Shown here: positions 1 through 9,949 of the stretch, piece by piece | Layout of the letters: the number at the start of each line of letters is the position of its first letter | Position numbering within the stretch: position 1 is the first letter of the stretch | From: an uncultured Erythrobacter sp. | GTDB taxonomy: Bacteria > Pseudomonadota > Alphaproteobacteria > Sphingomonadales > Sphingomonadaceae | NCBI GenBank assembly: GCA_947499505.1 | Contig: CANMOQ010000001.1 | Location: 664,037 to 728,036 of the forward strand | Reading direction: 5' to 3' | Length of the DNA stretch: 64,000 bases | Notes under the pieces: model-generated | What the model was told of the DNA's origin: nothing | Databases searched by the model: none | The model's input: the letters and a program-made list of their open reading frames with translations, nothing else | Position numbers and translations under genes: made by a program

Positions 1-1315
1 CCATTCCGATAAAAGTTGCCGTTTTCGAGATATTTCCGGAAAAACGTCTGATCTGAATAGTCAGGTACTCGCGCTCAAAACTTTCGCGCGCTTCGCGCAG
101 CGGCACGCCCATCATGGCGGAGAACCCTTGGCCAGAGGCGGAGAGCTTCCCTCCCGTAATTTCCGATGGCAGCATCTCGGTTTCAACCACGGTCAGCTTG
201 TCTCGCGGGGTCATGATAATGGTGCGCTCCACAACATTGCGCAATTGGCGGACATTACCCGGCCAATCATAGGCCTGAAGCGCGCCCATCGCCTCTTCCG
301 AGATTTGCGGAGGCGCAATCCCTTGATCGGTTGAATAGCGCGTGAAGAAATGCTCGGCGAGCGCGGGTATATCGTCGCGCCGCTCGGCCAATGAGGGAAT
401 GGTGATCGGCACCACGTTGAGGCGGTAAAACAGGTCTTCGCGAAACCGTTTTTCCGCCATTTCCAGCGCGAGATCGCGCGAGCTGGCGGACACCACGCGG
501 ACATCGACGCCGATCTGGCGTGTGCCCCCTACCCTGACAAAGCTTTGCTCGGTCAGGACGCGCAAAATGCGCGCTTGGGTCGATATCGGCATGTCGGCGA
601 TCTCATCGAGGAACAATGTCCCGCCATCGGCCAGCTCTAGCAGGCCAGGTTGAACCAGCTTGCCGTTTGATTCCTCGCCAAACAACTCGCGTTCAAAGCG
701 TTCTGACGTGATGCGGGCCGAGTTGACCGTGACAAAGGCGCTTTCTGCGCGCGGGCTCCAGGAATGAAGTAGGCGCGCAGCGACCTCTTTGCCCGCTCCC
801 GCTGGGCCGGAGATCAGCACCCTACTGCCCGTGTTGGCAACCCGTTTGAGGGTCGCGCGCACGGTGTTGATGGCAGAGGAATTGCCGGTGAATTCAGCGC
901 CTTCCACTGTGCCTTCACGCAGCCGCGAGTTTTCACGGCGCAAGCGCTCTGTTTCGGTTGCGCGTTCTACCAGCAGCAGCAAACGCTCGGCTTCAAATGG
1001 CTTTTCAATGAAGTCCATTGCCCCGCGGCTGACAGCCGATACGGCGGTGTCGATATTGCCGTGACCGGAGAAGATGATGACCGGCAAATCCGGCTCGCGC
1101 AATTTGATCGCGTCGAGTAGTTCCAGCCCGTCCATCTCGCTGCCGTGCAGCCAAACATCCAGCAAGATCAGGCTCGGGCGGCGTTCATCAATCGCGGCCA
1201 GCGCGCCGGTGCTATCGGCGGCGGTGCGGCATTCATAGCCTTCATCGCCGAGCACTCCGGCGACCAGCTCGCGGATATCGCGTTCATCGTCAACAACCAG
1301 GATTTCAATAGCCAT
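1..1315 (-). CDS. ntrX: Nitrogen response regulator NtrX (3' end outside window)
   Basis: Response regulator of the NtrY-NtrX pair. It reads in from an ATG at 1313-1315 and is still open at base 1, so about 438 residues are visible and only the extreme C-terminus is missing. An N-terminal receiver domain (acidic pair after MAIEILVVDD, phospho-Asp in LLDVWLHG) is followed by an AAA+ sigma-54 interaction domain with a Walker A-like GPAGAGKE, a Walker B LFLDEIADM, and the beginning of a Fis-type helix (NISKTATFIGM). The GAFTGA loop that contacts sigma-54 is absent: the segment after RELFGEE runs directly into LLELADGG. It is the last gene of dusB-ntrB-ntrC-ntrY-ntrX, 69 bp after ntrY, with an AGGGAG ribosome site. 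Identity is secure; direct sigma-54 activation is unlikely. Confidence 0.93.
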   Translation of the reverse strand, partial: MAIEILVVDDERDIRELVAGVLGDEGYECRTAADSTGALAAIDERRPSLILLDVWLHGSEMDGLELLDAIKLREPDLPVIIFSGHGNIDTAVSAVSRGAMDFIEKPFEAERLLLLVERATETERLRRENSRLREGTVEGAEFTGNSSAINTVRATLKRVANTGSRVLISGPAGAGKEVAARLLHSWSPRAESAFVTVNSARITSERFERELFGEESNGKLVQPGLLELADGGTLFLDEIADMPISTQARILRVLTEQSFVRVGGTRQIGVDVRVVSASSRDLALEMAEKRFREDLFYRLNVVPITIPSLAERRDDIPALAEHFFTRYSTDQGIAPPQISEEAMGALQAYDWPGNVRQLRNVVERTIIMTPRDKLTVVETEMLPSEITGGKLSASGQGFSAMMGVPLREARESFEREYLTIQIRRFSGNISKTATFIGM

Positions 1316-1384
1316 TTTTGGCTTCTCCCTGAGGCATTTTGGGGGGCATTGGGGGGAATAGAGTTTGGAGGAATTTCAACGGCA

Positions 1385-3610
1385 TCATGCAGGCTCACTT
1401 TCGGTCACTTGCGGATCGCGGGCAAAGCGCAACTGCACGCGGGTGCCGCCGCTGGGGGCGGATGCAAAGCTCATATCGCCGCCGTGTTCGTCGACGATTT
1501 TATTGACGATCGCGAGGCCGAGACCAGTGCCCTTCTCGCGGGTCGTCATATAGGGCTCTGTTATGCGCTCGCGCTCTTGCGGAAGGCCAATCCCATTGTC
1601 CTCGACCGAGATCGTGAAAGTGGTCTCATCGCTGGCCATCTCGACCGTCACTTGGCCTTGGAAATCAGGTTCAGCGTCGGCCCTGCGGGTTTCCACCGCT
1701 TCAACCGCATTTTTGAGGATATTGGTCATCGCTTGGCCGACCTGATGCCGGTCACAGCTCAGCGTCTTGTGCAAGATATCCTCGCGCATCAGCTGATCAT
1801 AGTTGAGCTGGAAGTTGACCCAAGGGTGGGCGACATCCTGCAAAAACAGCGATTGGCGCACCAGATCGAGCGCATCTTCATTGCGAAACACCGGCTTGGG
1901 CAGGCGCGCAAAGGATGAAAACTCATCGACCATTTTGCGCAGGTCGCCAACCTGTCGCACTATTGTGCTGGTCAGCTCGTCAAACAGCTCGCCATCGGTC
2001 TCAATCTGTTTGCGATAGCGGCGTTTGAGCCGCTCAGTCGCGAGCTGAATGGGCGTGAGTGGGTTCTTAATCTCGTGAGCAATGCGGCGCGCAACATCGG
2101 ACCAGGCGGCCTGACGCTGGTCGAGCAATTGGCGTGTGATATCCTCAAAAGTGATCACATGGCCGCGCATTCCGGGCGCAATCTTGACCGCCAATGTCAG
2201 CAGCTCTGATCCCTTGGCATGGGTCACGGGGCCGCGCTCTTTGCCCTCGCGCAGCATTGCGCAAATTTCTGGCGACAACTCCGACATCGAACTGCCGGTC
2301 AGATCGGTGTCGGTGTCATCGGCGAGCAGCGCTTGCGCGGAATTATTCATCAGCATCACGCGGCTTTCATCGTCCACCGAAATGACGCCAGCGCTGACCG
2401 ATTCCAGCACGGCTTCTGTGAACATCCGCCGGTCATCGATCTGACGGTTGGCGTTCATCAGGTCATCGGTCTGCTTTTCCAACTGGGATGTCATGCGGTT
2501 GAACGCGCGGTTGAGCAGTCCGATTTCGTCCGCACCGGTGCGGCCTTCCACCCGAAGCGCGAAGTTGCCCTGCCCCACTTTGCGTGCGGCCCCGACCAGA
2601 TCGGTGAGCGGTTCAACCTGCCGGTCCGCGAAGCGCAGAGCGAACCAGATGGCGAGGCCCACCAGCAACAGGCTGACCACGACAAGCGCGAGATTAAACC
2701 GCAATTGCAGGGTGCGCGCATCGGCCGTCAGCGCGTTATAGCTGGCGGCAACAGATTGCGCCTTCTCCCAGTAAACAAAGGAATCTTCCTCAGATGTGCG
2801 GGCGTTGTAGAGGTAGATGCCGCTCTCACGGTCGATGGGTGCGAGTGCGACAATCCGTTCGGGACTCCCACGAACAACTACGAATTCACCCGCATCGAGC
2901 CGGGACAGCACTTCTTGGCTGAAGGCTAGCGGACTGTTGTCCTCCATCAGGTTCATGATAGCGGCGGTTCTCAGCGTGTTGTCATCAAGCCGTTGCAGCA
3001 CCGCGCTTTCAGAGATTTCACGGGCCTGCGCCTGATAGGCATAGCGGTCGGCAAAGCCTTCATCGGCAATAGAAATGCGCTCCAGGATGAAGCGCATGTC
3101 GCTGGCCATGGCGATGGTTTCTTCCTCCACATCGCGCTGGTTTTGATCGTAGTAATTCTGCGCCAGCTCATTGGCGTTACGCATCAGCCCTCTGGAATCG
3201 TCGCTGAACCAGAAATCGACGCCCGATTGGAACAAGAATGCCGCAAAGCCCGAGACGAGCAGCGTCGGGATCGCGGCGATCAGCGAGAAAAAGAACACCA
3301 GGCGCACGTGCAGGCGAGCGGTGCTGCCCGCGGCGCGCCTTAACGCAAGCCGCCTGCCGATGAGGACCAGCAATGCCATCGCCGGGACCAATGTCGCCAT
3401 CAGCAGCAGCGAAACCTGCAAGCTGGGCAGCAATTCGTCTTCTTGCGGGGCCGCGGAATAAGCGAACCAGGTGGCCCACAGGGCAACGATCAGAGTGATT
3501 GCTGAGAGCGCTTCGAGCCAGGCGAACATGTTGGCGCGCCGCGAACGAACGATAAGCCGCCGCCACCAGCGCGGAGAGCGCTGAGTTGATGTTGCTATCG
3601 CCGTATCCAT
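1385..3610 (-). CDS. ntrY: Sensor histidine kinase NtrY
   Basis: Membrane-bound sensor kinase thought to phosphorylate NtrX in response to nitrogen or redox state. The 741 residues hold about four membrane segments (near 30-52, 63-88, 103-128 and 303-326), an extracytoplasmic stretch between the last two, a HAMP region (about 327-380), a PAS domain (about 395-495), a HisKA domain with His512 in [11 protein letters not shown], and a HATPase domain with EDNGIGL and GTGLGLAIV. The order and length match alphaproteobacterial NtrY. It lies 59 bp after ntrC and 69 bp before ntrX on the same strand, so co-transcription is likely. All catalytic boxes look intact. Confidence 0.95.
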   Translation of the reverse strand: MDTAIATSTQRSPRWWRRLIVRSRRANMFAWLEALSAITLIVALWATWFAYSAAPQEDELLPSLQVSLLLMATLVPAMALLVLIGRRLALRRAAGSTARLHVRLVFFFSLIAAIPTLLVSGFAAFLFQSGVDFWFSDDSRGLMRNANELAQNYYDQNQRDVEEETIAMASDMRFILERISIADEGFADRYAYQAQAREISESAVLQRLDDNTLRTAAIMNLMEDNSPLAFSQEVLSRLDAGEFVVVRGSPERIVALAPIDRESGIYLYNARTSEEDSFVYWEKAQSVAASYNALTADARTLQLRFNLALVVVSLLLVGLAIWFALRFADRQVEPLTDLVGAARKVGQGNFALRVEGRTGADEIGLLNRAFNRMTSQLEKQTDDLMNANRQIDDRRMFTEAVLESVSAGVISVDDESRVMLMNNSAQALLADDTDTDLTGSSMSELSPEICAMLREGKERGPVTHAKGSELLTLAVKIAPGMRGHVITFEDITRQLLDQRQAAWSDVARRIAHEIKNPLTPIQLATERLKRRYRKQIETDGELFDELTSTIVRQVGDLRKMVDEFSSFARLPKPVFRNEDALDLVRQSLFLQDVAHPWVNFQLNYDQLMREDILHKTLSCDRHQVGQAMTNILKNAVEAVETRRADAEPDFQGQVTVEMASDETTFTISVEDNGIGLPQERERITEPYMTTREKGTGLGLAIVNKIVDEHGGDMSFASAPSGGTRVQLRFARDPQVTESEPA

Positions 3611-3669
3611 CGTTGCGAGTTTACAACGCCAGTGTTGCTCAATTGCAAGACTAAACTGTGGCGATTGCG

Positions 3670-5082
3670 TTAAAGCGGTCTTGTGAAGCGGTCAGGTTCA
3701 ATCTCCAGATCGCCGATGCGTTTGCGCAAGGTGTTGCGATTGATCCCTAATAGCTTGGATGCGCGCAATTGATTGCCGCCGGTTTCGGCCAGTGCATGTT
3801 CGATCAAGGGCTTTTCAAAGGCGGCCAAGGCGCTGTGATAGAGCGCGCCGTTTTGCGGATTGTTCTCAGCCAGCCATTGGTCGAGCGCGCCGGCAAAGCC
3901 GCTTGGTGCGCCCTCGCCTCCCGGCTGCGTCTCTGCACCGATAATGTCGGACAGGCTCGCGCTGTCGATCAGATCATCGCGCGCCATCAGCGCCAGACGA
4001 TAAACGACATTGCGCAGCTCGCGGACATTGCCGCGCCAATTGCGCGCCTCCAGCATTTCGACCGCCTCTGGAGCCAGTTGCCGGCGAGGCAGGCCATCCT
4101 CCGCCGCCTGAGCGAGGAAGTGCTGAGACAAGACCTCAATGTCTTCACGCCGTTCACGCAAGGGCGGCAGCTCAATCGGAACCACGTTGAGGCGATAGAA
4201 CAGATCTTCGCGGAAGTTCCCCGCGGCGATCATCGGTGCAAGGTCGCGGTTCGTGGCGGCGATAATGCGCACATCGACCGCGATTTCCTGCCGTCCGCCA
4301 ACGCGGCGGATCTGGCCCGACTGGAGCGCGCGAAGCAGGCGGGTTTGCGCCTCTGCGGGCATGTCGCCAATCTCGTCGAGGAACAGGGTACCGCCATTGG
4401 CCTGCTCAAACTTACCGATGGCCTGAGCAATTGCGCCAGTAAAGGCGCCCTTCTCGTGCCCAAACAGCTCGCTTTCGATGAGGTCGGCGGGGATCGCGCC
4501 CGCGTTCACCGCCACGAACGGCCCGGTGCGGCGCGAGCCAAGCTCGTGGATCGCCTCGGCGACCAATTCCTTGCCCGTGCCGCTTTCGCCCGTGACCAAC
4601 ACGGTGAGATCATTGCGCAGAACTCGTGTGATCATCCGGTAGACGCCCTGCATCGCCTGGCTGCGCCCGACCAGAGGCATGCCGTCGCCTTCCATCTCCG
4701 GCGCGGCGGCGGTCTTGCTGCGCTGGCCAGCGGCCTGGTGGACGGCCTGGACCAGCTCGTCGAGGTCAAATGGCTTGGGGAAATATTCAAACGCCTCGCT
4801 GTCGCTCGCGCGCACGGCGGTATCGAGCGTGTTCTGCGCCGAAAGGACGATCACCGGCATATCCGGCGCGCGCGATTTCACCTCGCGCATGGAGGCGAGC
4901 CCGTCGCCATCTTCCAGCATCACGTCCGTGCACATCACGAGATATTCGCCAGCATCAAGCAGCCGGTTCCGGTCTGCGATGCTGCTGCACCGGTCTATCT
5001 GAAAGCCTTCGTCTTCCAGCGCAGCGATAATGACAGTGGCAATTGCGCCATCATCTTCGACAAGTAAGATTTTGCCGCTCAT
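3670..5082 (-). CDS. ntrC: Nitrogen assimilation regulator NtrC (NR-I)
   Basis: Sigma-54-dependent activator of nitrogen assimilation genes, phosphorylated by NtrB. The 470 residues show a receiver domain with Asp10/Asp11 and phospho-Asp53, an AAA+ domain with Walker A GESGTGKE at 165-172 and an intact GAFTGA loop at 212-217, and a C-terminal Fis-type helix-turn-helix (NQLRASKLLGINRNTLRKRI). Its start overlaps the ntrB stop by four bases (ATGA at 5079-5082), indicating translational coupling. In contrast to NtrX in the same operon, it keeps everything needed to drive sigma-54 promoters. Confidence 0.96.
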   Translation of the reverse strand: MSGKILLVEDDGAIATVIIAALEDEGFQIDRCSSIADRNRLLDAGEYLVMCTDVMLEDGDGLASMREVKSRAPDMPVIVLSAQNTLDTAVRASDSEAFEYFPKPFDLDELVQAVHQAAGQRSKTAAAPEMEGDGMPLVGRSQAMQGVYRMITRVLRNDLTVLVTGESGTGKELVAEAIHELGSRRTGPFVAVNAGAIPADLIESELFGHEKGAFTGAIAQAIGKFEQANGGTLFLDEIGDMPAEAQTRLLRALQSGQIRRVGGRQEIAVDVRIIAATNRDLAPMIAAGNFREDLFYRLNVVPIELPPLRERREDIEVLSQHFLAQAAEDGLPRRQLAPEAVEMLEARNWRGNVRELRNVVYRLALMARDDLIDSASLSDIIGAETQPGGEGAPSGFAGALDQWLAENNPQNGALYHSALAAFEKPLIEHALAETGGNQLRASKLLGINRNTLRKRIGDLEIEPDRFTRPL

Positions 5083-6200
5083 GCCGCCGCTCCCTTCGCA
5101 CCAGGTTTCGCCTGGCGCAGGTGCATGCGGAAATGCGTGAGGTCAGCGCGGGCGTCGCGCTCGTGGCTGATCCGGCCATCCATATCGCGCACCAGCTTGC
5201 GCACCAGAGCCAGGCCAAGTCCCTGGCCGGACTTCTTGGAAGAAACGAAGGGTTCAAACACGTGATCGCGTAGCGCCTCGTCAATGCCCGGCCCGCTGTC
5301 GCTGACCGTAATTTCAATCGGCAATCGGACGGCGCGGCCCATGCGGATTGCGTTGAATGCTAGCCCGCTCACAAACCGCGTCTGAACAATTATACGAGGG
5401 TTTTCATGATCCTGCGCAGCGTCGCGGGCATTGGATATCAGATTGATCAGCACCTGCTCCAGCGCGTCCTGATTGGCCAAAACCGGGGGCAGAGAGGGAT
5501 CAAACTCCTCAATGATCTCCACCCCATTGCTGCCCGCAGCGCGCACGGTGGCAATGGCGGATCGGATTGCTTCATGCGGGTTGCAGGGCGCGACCGGGTC
5601 CGTTTGCTTGCTGCCCAATTGTTGCATCCGGTCGATCAGGCGTGCGATCCTGTCCACCTCGTCGGTAATCATCCGAGCAAGCCCCTTATCGGCAAGCGGC
5701 AATTTGCGCGCGGCCAGCTGCCCTGCCCCGCGAATGGCGGCGAGCGGGTTCTTGATTTCATGCGCCAGGATCGCTGGTCCGCCGAGTGTCGCTTCACTTT
5801 GCTCATCGCGGCCCGTGTCGTCGCGCGCGCTTTCCGACAGGGTGATGACCCGCCATCCGGGATGCTGCGTTAGCGGCGAAATCGTCAGGTTTACTCGCTT
5901 TTCAGAGCGGTTGACCCGCAAGGTCACATCGCGCGCAACCACCGCATCCTGCGAAGTGCGAATATGGTTGCGCACGCGCGCATCGAGCAATTCGGCGACC
6001 TCTCGCACAGAACGCCCGATAAGCCGTTTTGCGCTTTGCCCCAGCAGATTTTCCGCCGCGTGATTGGCCTCTGCAATACGCGTGTCGGGATCAACCAGCA
6101 CCACGGCAAAGATCAACCCGCCGATTTGCGAGGCAGCATCGGGCCTATTGCTATGATCGGTGACGGGGTCTTTGGAGGGCCGTGTTTCGGCCATGGTCAC
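5079..6200 (-). CDS. ntrB: Nitrogen sensor kinase/phosphatase NtrB (NR-II)
   Basis: Soluble two-component kinase that controls NtrC phosphorylation and is normally regulated by PII. The 373-residue protein has an N-terminal PAS domain (about 25-120), a HisKA region with His147 in [13 protein letters not shown], and a HATPase domain with DSGPGID and GQGLGLALV. No membrane segment is visible. The reading frame opens with GTG at 6198-6200, which overlaps the dusB stop (GTGA); an ATG two codons later (6194) is an alternative start. The coupled overlaps dusB/ntrB and ntrB/ntrC point to a single transcript. Confidence 0.95.
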   Translation of the reverse strand: MTMAETRPSKDPVTDHSNRPDAASQIGGLIFAVVLVDPDTRIAEANHAAENLLGQSAKRLIGRSVREVAELLDARVRNHIRTSQDAVVARDVTLRVNRSEKRVNLTISPLTQHPGWRVITLSESARDDTGRDEQSEATLGGPAILAHEIKNPLAAIRGAGQLAARKLPLADKGLARMITDEVDRIARLIDRMQQLGSKQTDPVAPCNPHEAIRSAIATVRAAGSNGVEIIEEFDPSLPPVLANQDALEQVLINLISNARDAAQDHENPRIIVQTRFVSGLAFNAIRMGRAVRLPIEITVSDSGPGIDEALRDHVFEPFVSSKKSGQGLGLALVRKLVRDMDGRISHERDARADLTHFRMHLRQAKPGAKGAAA

Positions 6201-7213
6201 GCCGCTCTGCGCCGCAGGAATGGCTCGTAAAAGCGCTCAATTTCGCCCAGCACTTGCTTGGGATCATCGATGAAATTGGCCTTGTTGCGGAACTCCGCTG
6301 AGCCATGCATCCCCTTGGTGTACCAACCAATATGCTTGCGCGCGACTTTGCTGCCAACCTCGCTGCCATAATGGTCGAGCATGCGTTCATAATGCTCAAC
6401 AAGTGTCTCATATTGCTCGTCAAAGCTGGGGCTTTCGAGCGCCTCGCCAGTCTTCCACCAATGCATCACTTGGCCCAGTAACCACGGTTTTCCATAAGCG
6501 CCGCGGCCAATCATCAGGCCGTCTGCGCCCGATTGCTCAAGCGCGGTAGCAGCATCATTGATGGTGCAAATGTCGCCATTGACGATGACGGGAATGGAGA
6601 CCGCCTCTTTCACCTTGCGGATGAAGGACCAGTCGGCGCTGCCTTTATACATCTGATTGCGAGTACGACCGTGGACGGTGATCATCTTCACTCCGAGATC
6701 TTCGGCAATTCGCGCCATTTCCGGGGCGTTGAGGCTGTCGTGATCCCAGCCCATCCGCATCTTCACGGTCACTGGCAAGTCAACGGCTTTGACCGTAGCT
6801 TCCATCAGTTTGGTGGCCAGCGGCACTTCACGCATCAGCGCGCTGCCCGCCATGCCATTGGTGACCTTGCGCACGGGGCAGCCGAAATTGATGTCGATGA
6901 TCGCGGCACCATTGTCTTCCTGCAATTTGGCCGCTTCACCCATGCTGACGGGATCGCATCCAACCAGCTGCATCGACACGGGCTCCTCAATGGGGTCCCA
7001 TTCGGCCTTTTGCACAGATTGCCGAGTTTCGCGGATGGCCGCTTGGCTGGCGATCATCTCGGTCACATTGAGGCCAGAGCCATAGCGGCGCACAAGAGTG
7101 CGGAACGGCATATCCGTCACGCCAGTCATGGGGGCGAGAACCACAGGGTCGTCGATCTGGACGGGGCCGATCTGAATGGGCTTAAGGGCCGGAGGAGTTG
7201 GAAGCGCGGTCAT
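6197..7213 (-). CDS. dusB: tRNA-dihydrouridine synthase DusB (NifR3)
   Basis: FMN-dependent enzyme that reduces uridine to dihydrouridine in tRNA D-loops. From the chosen ATG at 7213 it is 338 residues, usual for the family. It starts its TIM barrel with [14 protein letters not shown], carries the catalytic Cys112 in [18 protein letters not shown], and has the FMN-binding NGDI and [14 protein letters not shown] segments. The frame stays open another 111 codons upstream, but that part has no family resemblance and overlaps ispDF. dusB is the classic first gene of the alphaproteobacterial ntr operon; its stop overlaps the ntrB start. It diverges from ispDF with 80 bp between them. Confidence 0.95.
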   Translation of the reverse strand: MTALPTPPALKPIQIGPVQIDDPVVLAPMTGVTDMPFRTLVRRYGSGLNVTEMIASQAAIRETRQSVQKAEWDPIEEPVSMQLVGCDPVSMGEAAKLQEDNGAAIIDINFGCPVRKVTNGMAGSALMREVPLATKLMEATVKAVDLPVTVKMRMGWDHDSLNAPEMARIAEDLGVKMITVHGRTRNQMYKGSADWSFIRKVKEAVSIPVIVNGDICTINDAATALEQSGADGLMIGRGAYGKPWLLGQVMHWWKTGEALESPSFDEQYETLVEHYERMLDHYGSEVGSKVARKHIGWYTKGMHGSAEFRNKANFIDDPKQVLGEIERFYEPFLRRRAA

Positions 7214-7293
7214 ATTCGTAATTGTGCCTAAAATTTGGGCAGCGCATAGTGGATTGCGCAAATTCCGTCCAGACCTTAAGCGCGCTGGACCAT

Positions 7294-8451
7294 ATGAGTG
7301 ATGCACCCACCCTCCCCCAATTCGCTGCGATTGTTGTTGCCGCTGGAAAGGGCCTGCGCGCGGGCGGCGAACTGCCGAAGCAGTTTCGCAAGTTTCGCGG
7401 AAAACCGCTGATCCGGCATTCGGTGGAGGTTTTGGCCGCCGCCGGAGCTGATCCGATTGAGGTGGTCCTGGCCGAGGGCACGCGCGAATTGGCCAAGGAA
7501 GCACTCGCCGGGCTTGGCGGGATTGAATTTGTCGGCGGAGGCACAACTCGGCAAGAATCGGTCGCCAATGGGCTGGAGGCGTTGGTCCCTCATTCTCCGA
7601 AAACCGTACTGATCCACGATGCTGCGCGTCCTGATCTACCGAAAGAAGCGATCCGACGCCTACTAGAGGCGCTTAAAGACCATCCAGGCGCCATTCCGGC
7701 GCTGCCCGTGGTCGACAGCCTCGCGGTAGCGGGCGATGGCGATGTGATGGCGGGTAAGGCCGATCGTGAGGCTTTGCGCCGGGTGCAAACCCCTCAGGCA
7801 TTCCGCTACACTGAGATCCTAGCCGCGCACCGCGCATGGGATGGCGCAAAAAACGCTGGCGACGATGCGCAGGTCCTGACCGAGAACGGCGGCAACATCG
7901 CCCTTGTCCAGGGCGACGAACGCCTCAAAAAGATCACAGTTGCAGAGGATTTCATGACCGCACATTCAGCGCCATTCAGGGTAGGTCAGGGTTTTGACGT
8001 CCATCGTCTGGTCGAAGGCGAGGAATTATGGCTGTGCGGCGTGCAAATACCACATGACAAAGGTCTATCCGGCCATAGCGACGCCGATGTCGCACTGCAT
8101 GCGATCACCGATGCGGTGCTTGGCGCGATTGGCGATGGGGATATCGGCACACATTTCCCGCCCAGCGACCCGCAATGGGCCGGAGCACGCTCCGCGCAGT
8201 TTCTGGAACATGCGGTCAAATTGGCAGGCGAAGCGGGCTTTGCGCTCGGCAATATCGACCTCACGCTCATTTGCGAGGCGCCCAAGATCGGCCCTCACCG
8301 CGCCGCCATGCGCACGGCGCTGGGCGCGATGACGGGCCTGGAAGAAAACGCCATTAGTATCAAAGCAACCACGACCGAGAGGCTGGGCTTTACCGGTCGC
8401 GGCGAAGGTATCGCGGCGCAGGCCATTATCAGCCTGTATGCCAGCGCGTAG
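7294..8451 (+). CDS. ispDF: Bifunctional IspD/IspF of the MEP isoprenoid pathway
   Basis: Catalyses two steps of the methylerythritol phosphate pathway: CTP-dependent formation of CDP-methylerythritol (IspD part) and cyclisation to methylerythritol 2,4-cyclodiphosphate (IspF part). The 385-residue protein has the nucleotide-binding [21 protein letters not shown] near the N-terminus, [10 protein letters not shown], and an IspF domain beginning at [10 protein letters not shown] near residue 230 with GHSDADV and a C-terminal [16 protein letters not shown]. Fusion of the two is typical of alphaproteobacteria. ATG at 7294 is preferred because the upstream in-frame extension has no homology. A secreted hypothetical follows 12 bp later. 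Confidence 0.96.
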   Translation: MSDAPTLPQFAAIVVAAGKGLRAGGELPKQFRKFRGKPLIRHSVEVLAAAGADPIEVVLAEGTRELAKEALAGLGGIEFVGGGTTRQESVANGLEALVPHSPKTVLIHDAARPDLPKEAIRRLLEALKDHPGAIPALPVVDSLAVAGDGDVMAGKADREALRRVQTPQAFRYTEILAAHRAWDGAKNAGDDAQVLTENGGNIALVQGDERLKKITVAEDFMTAHSAPFRVGQGFDVHRLVEGEELWLCGVQIPHDKGLSGHSDADVALHAITDAVLGAIGDGDIGTHFPPSDPQWAGARSAQFLEHAVKLAGEAGFALGNIDLTLICEAPKIGPHRAAMRTALGAMTGLEENAISIKATTTERLGFTGRGEGIAAQAIISLYASA

Positions 8452-8463
8452 AAGGACAAATAT

Positions 8464-9030
8464 ATGAAACGCACATTCACCAAAGCGGCCGCATTTGCGC
8501 TGGCCACGGGGGCATTGATGCAGGCTCAGGTTGCGCAGGCTCAGGCTGCCTGTGTCGATCAAGCGGACCTCAGCGATGCCGCGATTTACGCGATGCCGCT
8601 GGTTAGTCAGGCACTCGACCGCACCTGCGCGAGCGAGCTGTCGCCAGATGGCTTCTGGGCCACCGAAGGCGCCGCCTTCACGGCAAAATTTGCTGGCCTG
8701 CAAGAAAGCAGTTGGCCGGGCATGTCGCGGATGTTCGGTGTGTTCATGGACAAGACAATGGCAAATGAAGGCGGTGAAGCCAATCCATTAGCCGGAATGC
8801 TCAATCCCAGCGATCCTGAGAGCATGAGCGTCTTTCGCCCGCTGATCGATGCCGTTTTGATCGAACAGATTGCGGGATCAATCAAACCCGCTGACTGTCA
8901 GAAGGTGGAGCGCGGCATGGCTCTGGTGGCGCCTTTGCCGCCTCAGAATATCGGCGCTTTAGTCAGTTTCATTGCCGATATGGCTGACCTCAAAGACCCT
9001 GAAGTCTGCCCATATACGGGTGATGAATGA
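8464..9030 (+). CDS. Hypothetical secreted protein
   Basis: A 188-residue protein I do not recognise. The N-terminus is a clear signal peptide: MKRTFTK, a hydrophobic Ala-rich core, then an AQAQA-type cleavage region near residue 28. The mature part has four cysteines (around ACVDQ, RTCAS, ADCQK and EVCPY), which would suit periplasmic disulphides, and no domain I can name. A good AAGGA ribosome site sits in the 12-bp gap after ispDF, and its stop overlaps the pncC start by four bases (ATGA at 9027-9030), so it is probably the middle gene of an ispDF-hypothetical-pncC operon. Confidence 0.85.
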   Translation: MKRTFTKAAAFALATGALMQAQVAQAQAACVDQADLSDAAIYAMPLVSQALDRTCASELSPDGFWATEGAAFTAKFAGLQESSWPGMSRMFGVFMDKTMANEGGEANPLAGMLNPSDPESMSVFRPLIDAVLIEQIAGSIKPADCQKVERGMALVAPLPPQNIGALVSFIADMADLKDPEVCPYTGDE

Positions 9031-9527
9031 CTGGTAGCCTACTGCCCGATGATATCACCGCGCTGGCTCAGCGTGTCGTCGATGAGAATAAGGCCGCTGG
9101 CCGTGTGCTTTCGCTCGCCGAAAGTTGCACTGGCGGGCTCGTCGCGGCGGCGCTGACGGAGATACCGGGCTCCTCTGCGGTGCTCGATCGCGGGTTTGTG
9201 ACCTATTCGAACGAGGCCAAGATGGAATCGCTCGATGTGGCGCAGGACATTATCGAGACCTTTGGTGCGGTTTCCATCGCCTGTGTTTGGGCCATGGCTC
9301 AGGGTGCGCTTAAGAACTCCAACGCTGACTGCGCAGTCGCGATTAGCGGCGTTGCTGGCCCCGGCGGCGGCACTCAGCTAAAGCCGGTTGGAACGGTCGT
9401 GTTTGCGCGCGCCATCCGCAATTCGGATGGCGAGCCAGAGGGCGAGCTAAAGCACTTTGATGTGAAAGACCGCGCTGCGATCCGCCATCAGGCGGCGCTG
9501 GTGGCGCTCGAATTGCTGCTGCCGTAA
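9027..9527 (+). CDS. pncC: CinA C-terminal domain protein, NMN amidohydrolase
   Basis: Stand-alone CinA C-terminal domain of 166 residues. The family deamidates nicotinamide mononucleotide to nicotinate mononucleotide in pyridine nucleotide salvage. Recognisable motifs are SLAESCTGGLVAAALTEIPGSS, GFVTYSNEAK, and AISGVAGPGGGTQLKPVGTV. The CinA N-terminal molybdopterin-binding domain is absent, as in many proteobacterial homologues. It is translationally coupled to the preceding secreted protein, and its 3' end overlaps the convergent RatA/COQ10 gene by 40 bp. Confidence 0.92.
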   Translation: MTGSLLPDDITALAQRVVDENKAAGRVLSLAESCTGGLVAAALTEIPGSSAVLDRGFVTYSNEAKMESLDVAQDIIETFGAVSIACVWAMAQGALKNSNADCAVAISGVAGPGGGTQLKPVGTVVFARAIRNSDGEPEGELKHFDVKDRAAIRHQAALVALELLLP

Positions 9528-9949
9528 AGCGCGGCCGCGCGCTGCTCAAAAGCCTCCACCATACGCCGAAACGCGCGGTCAAAATACTGTCCAGCTATCG
9601 CCTCGAACATGCGGTTTTTAAAGGTGAAATCGACTGAGAAGTCAATCTCGCAGCCGCCATCATCTAGCGCGCGAAAAGTCCAGGTGTTGTCGAGGTCTTT
9701 GAGCGGGCCATCCATGTAATGCACATCGATCAACTTCGCGCGCTCTTTGTGAACGCGCGAGGTAAAGCTCTCTCGTAGGCTCTTGAAACCCACCACCATA
9801 TCAGCGACCATTTCGGTCTCGCTGTCGGAGCGCACCCTCGTGGCGATAACCCAGGGCAGAAACTCGCGATATCGGCCCACATCCGCGACCAGATCGAACA
9901 TCTGCTCCGCGCTGTATGGCAATCTGCGAGTTTCGCGAATTCCCGGCAT
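9488..9949 (-). CDS. RatA/COQ10 family START-domain protein
   Basis: A 153-residue START-like lipid-binding protein of the RatA/COQ10 family. In alphaproteobacteria and mitochondria these bind ubiquinone or its precursors and support respiration; the toxin label from E. coli RatA is often transferred without evidence. Diagnostic segments are RRLPYSAEQMFDLVADVGRYREFLPWV near the N-terminus and VDFTFKNRMFEAIAGQYFDRAFRRMVEAFEQRA near the C-terminus. It starts inside the lipA stop (TGATG, one-base overlap), so it is coupled to lipA. I favour the COQ10 role. Confidence 0.9.
   Translation of the reverse strand: MPGIRETRRLPYSAEQMFDLVADVGRYREFLPWVIATRVRSDSETEMVADMVVGFKSLRESFTSRVHKERAKLIDVHYMDGPLKDLDNTWTFRALDDGGCEIDFSVDFTFKNRMFEAIAGQYFDRAFRRMVEAFEQRAAALYGSSNSSATSAA

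Noticed and set aside
1145..1918. 257-residue plus-strand open frame over ntrX/ntrY
   Set aside because: Mirror frame of GC-rich minus-strand coding sequence; no start site, homology or plausible composition.
3769..5067. 432-residue plus-strand open frame opposite ntrC
   Set aside because: Shadow of ntrC; ntrC has every domain and motif on the minus strand.
9488..9949. Toxin of a toxin-antitoxin pair (RatA label)
   Set aside because: No RatB partner; the gene is coupled to lipA and resembles the ubiquinone-binding COQ10 group.
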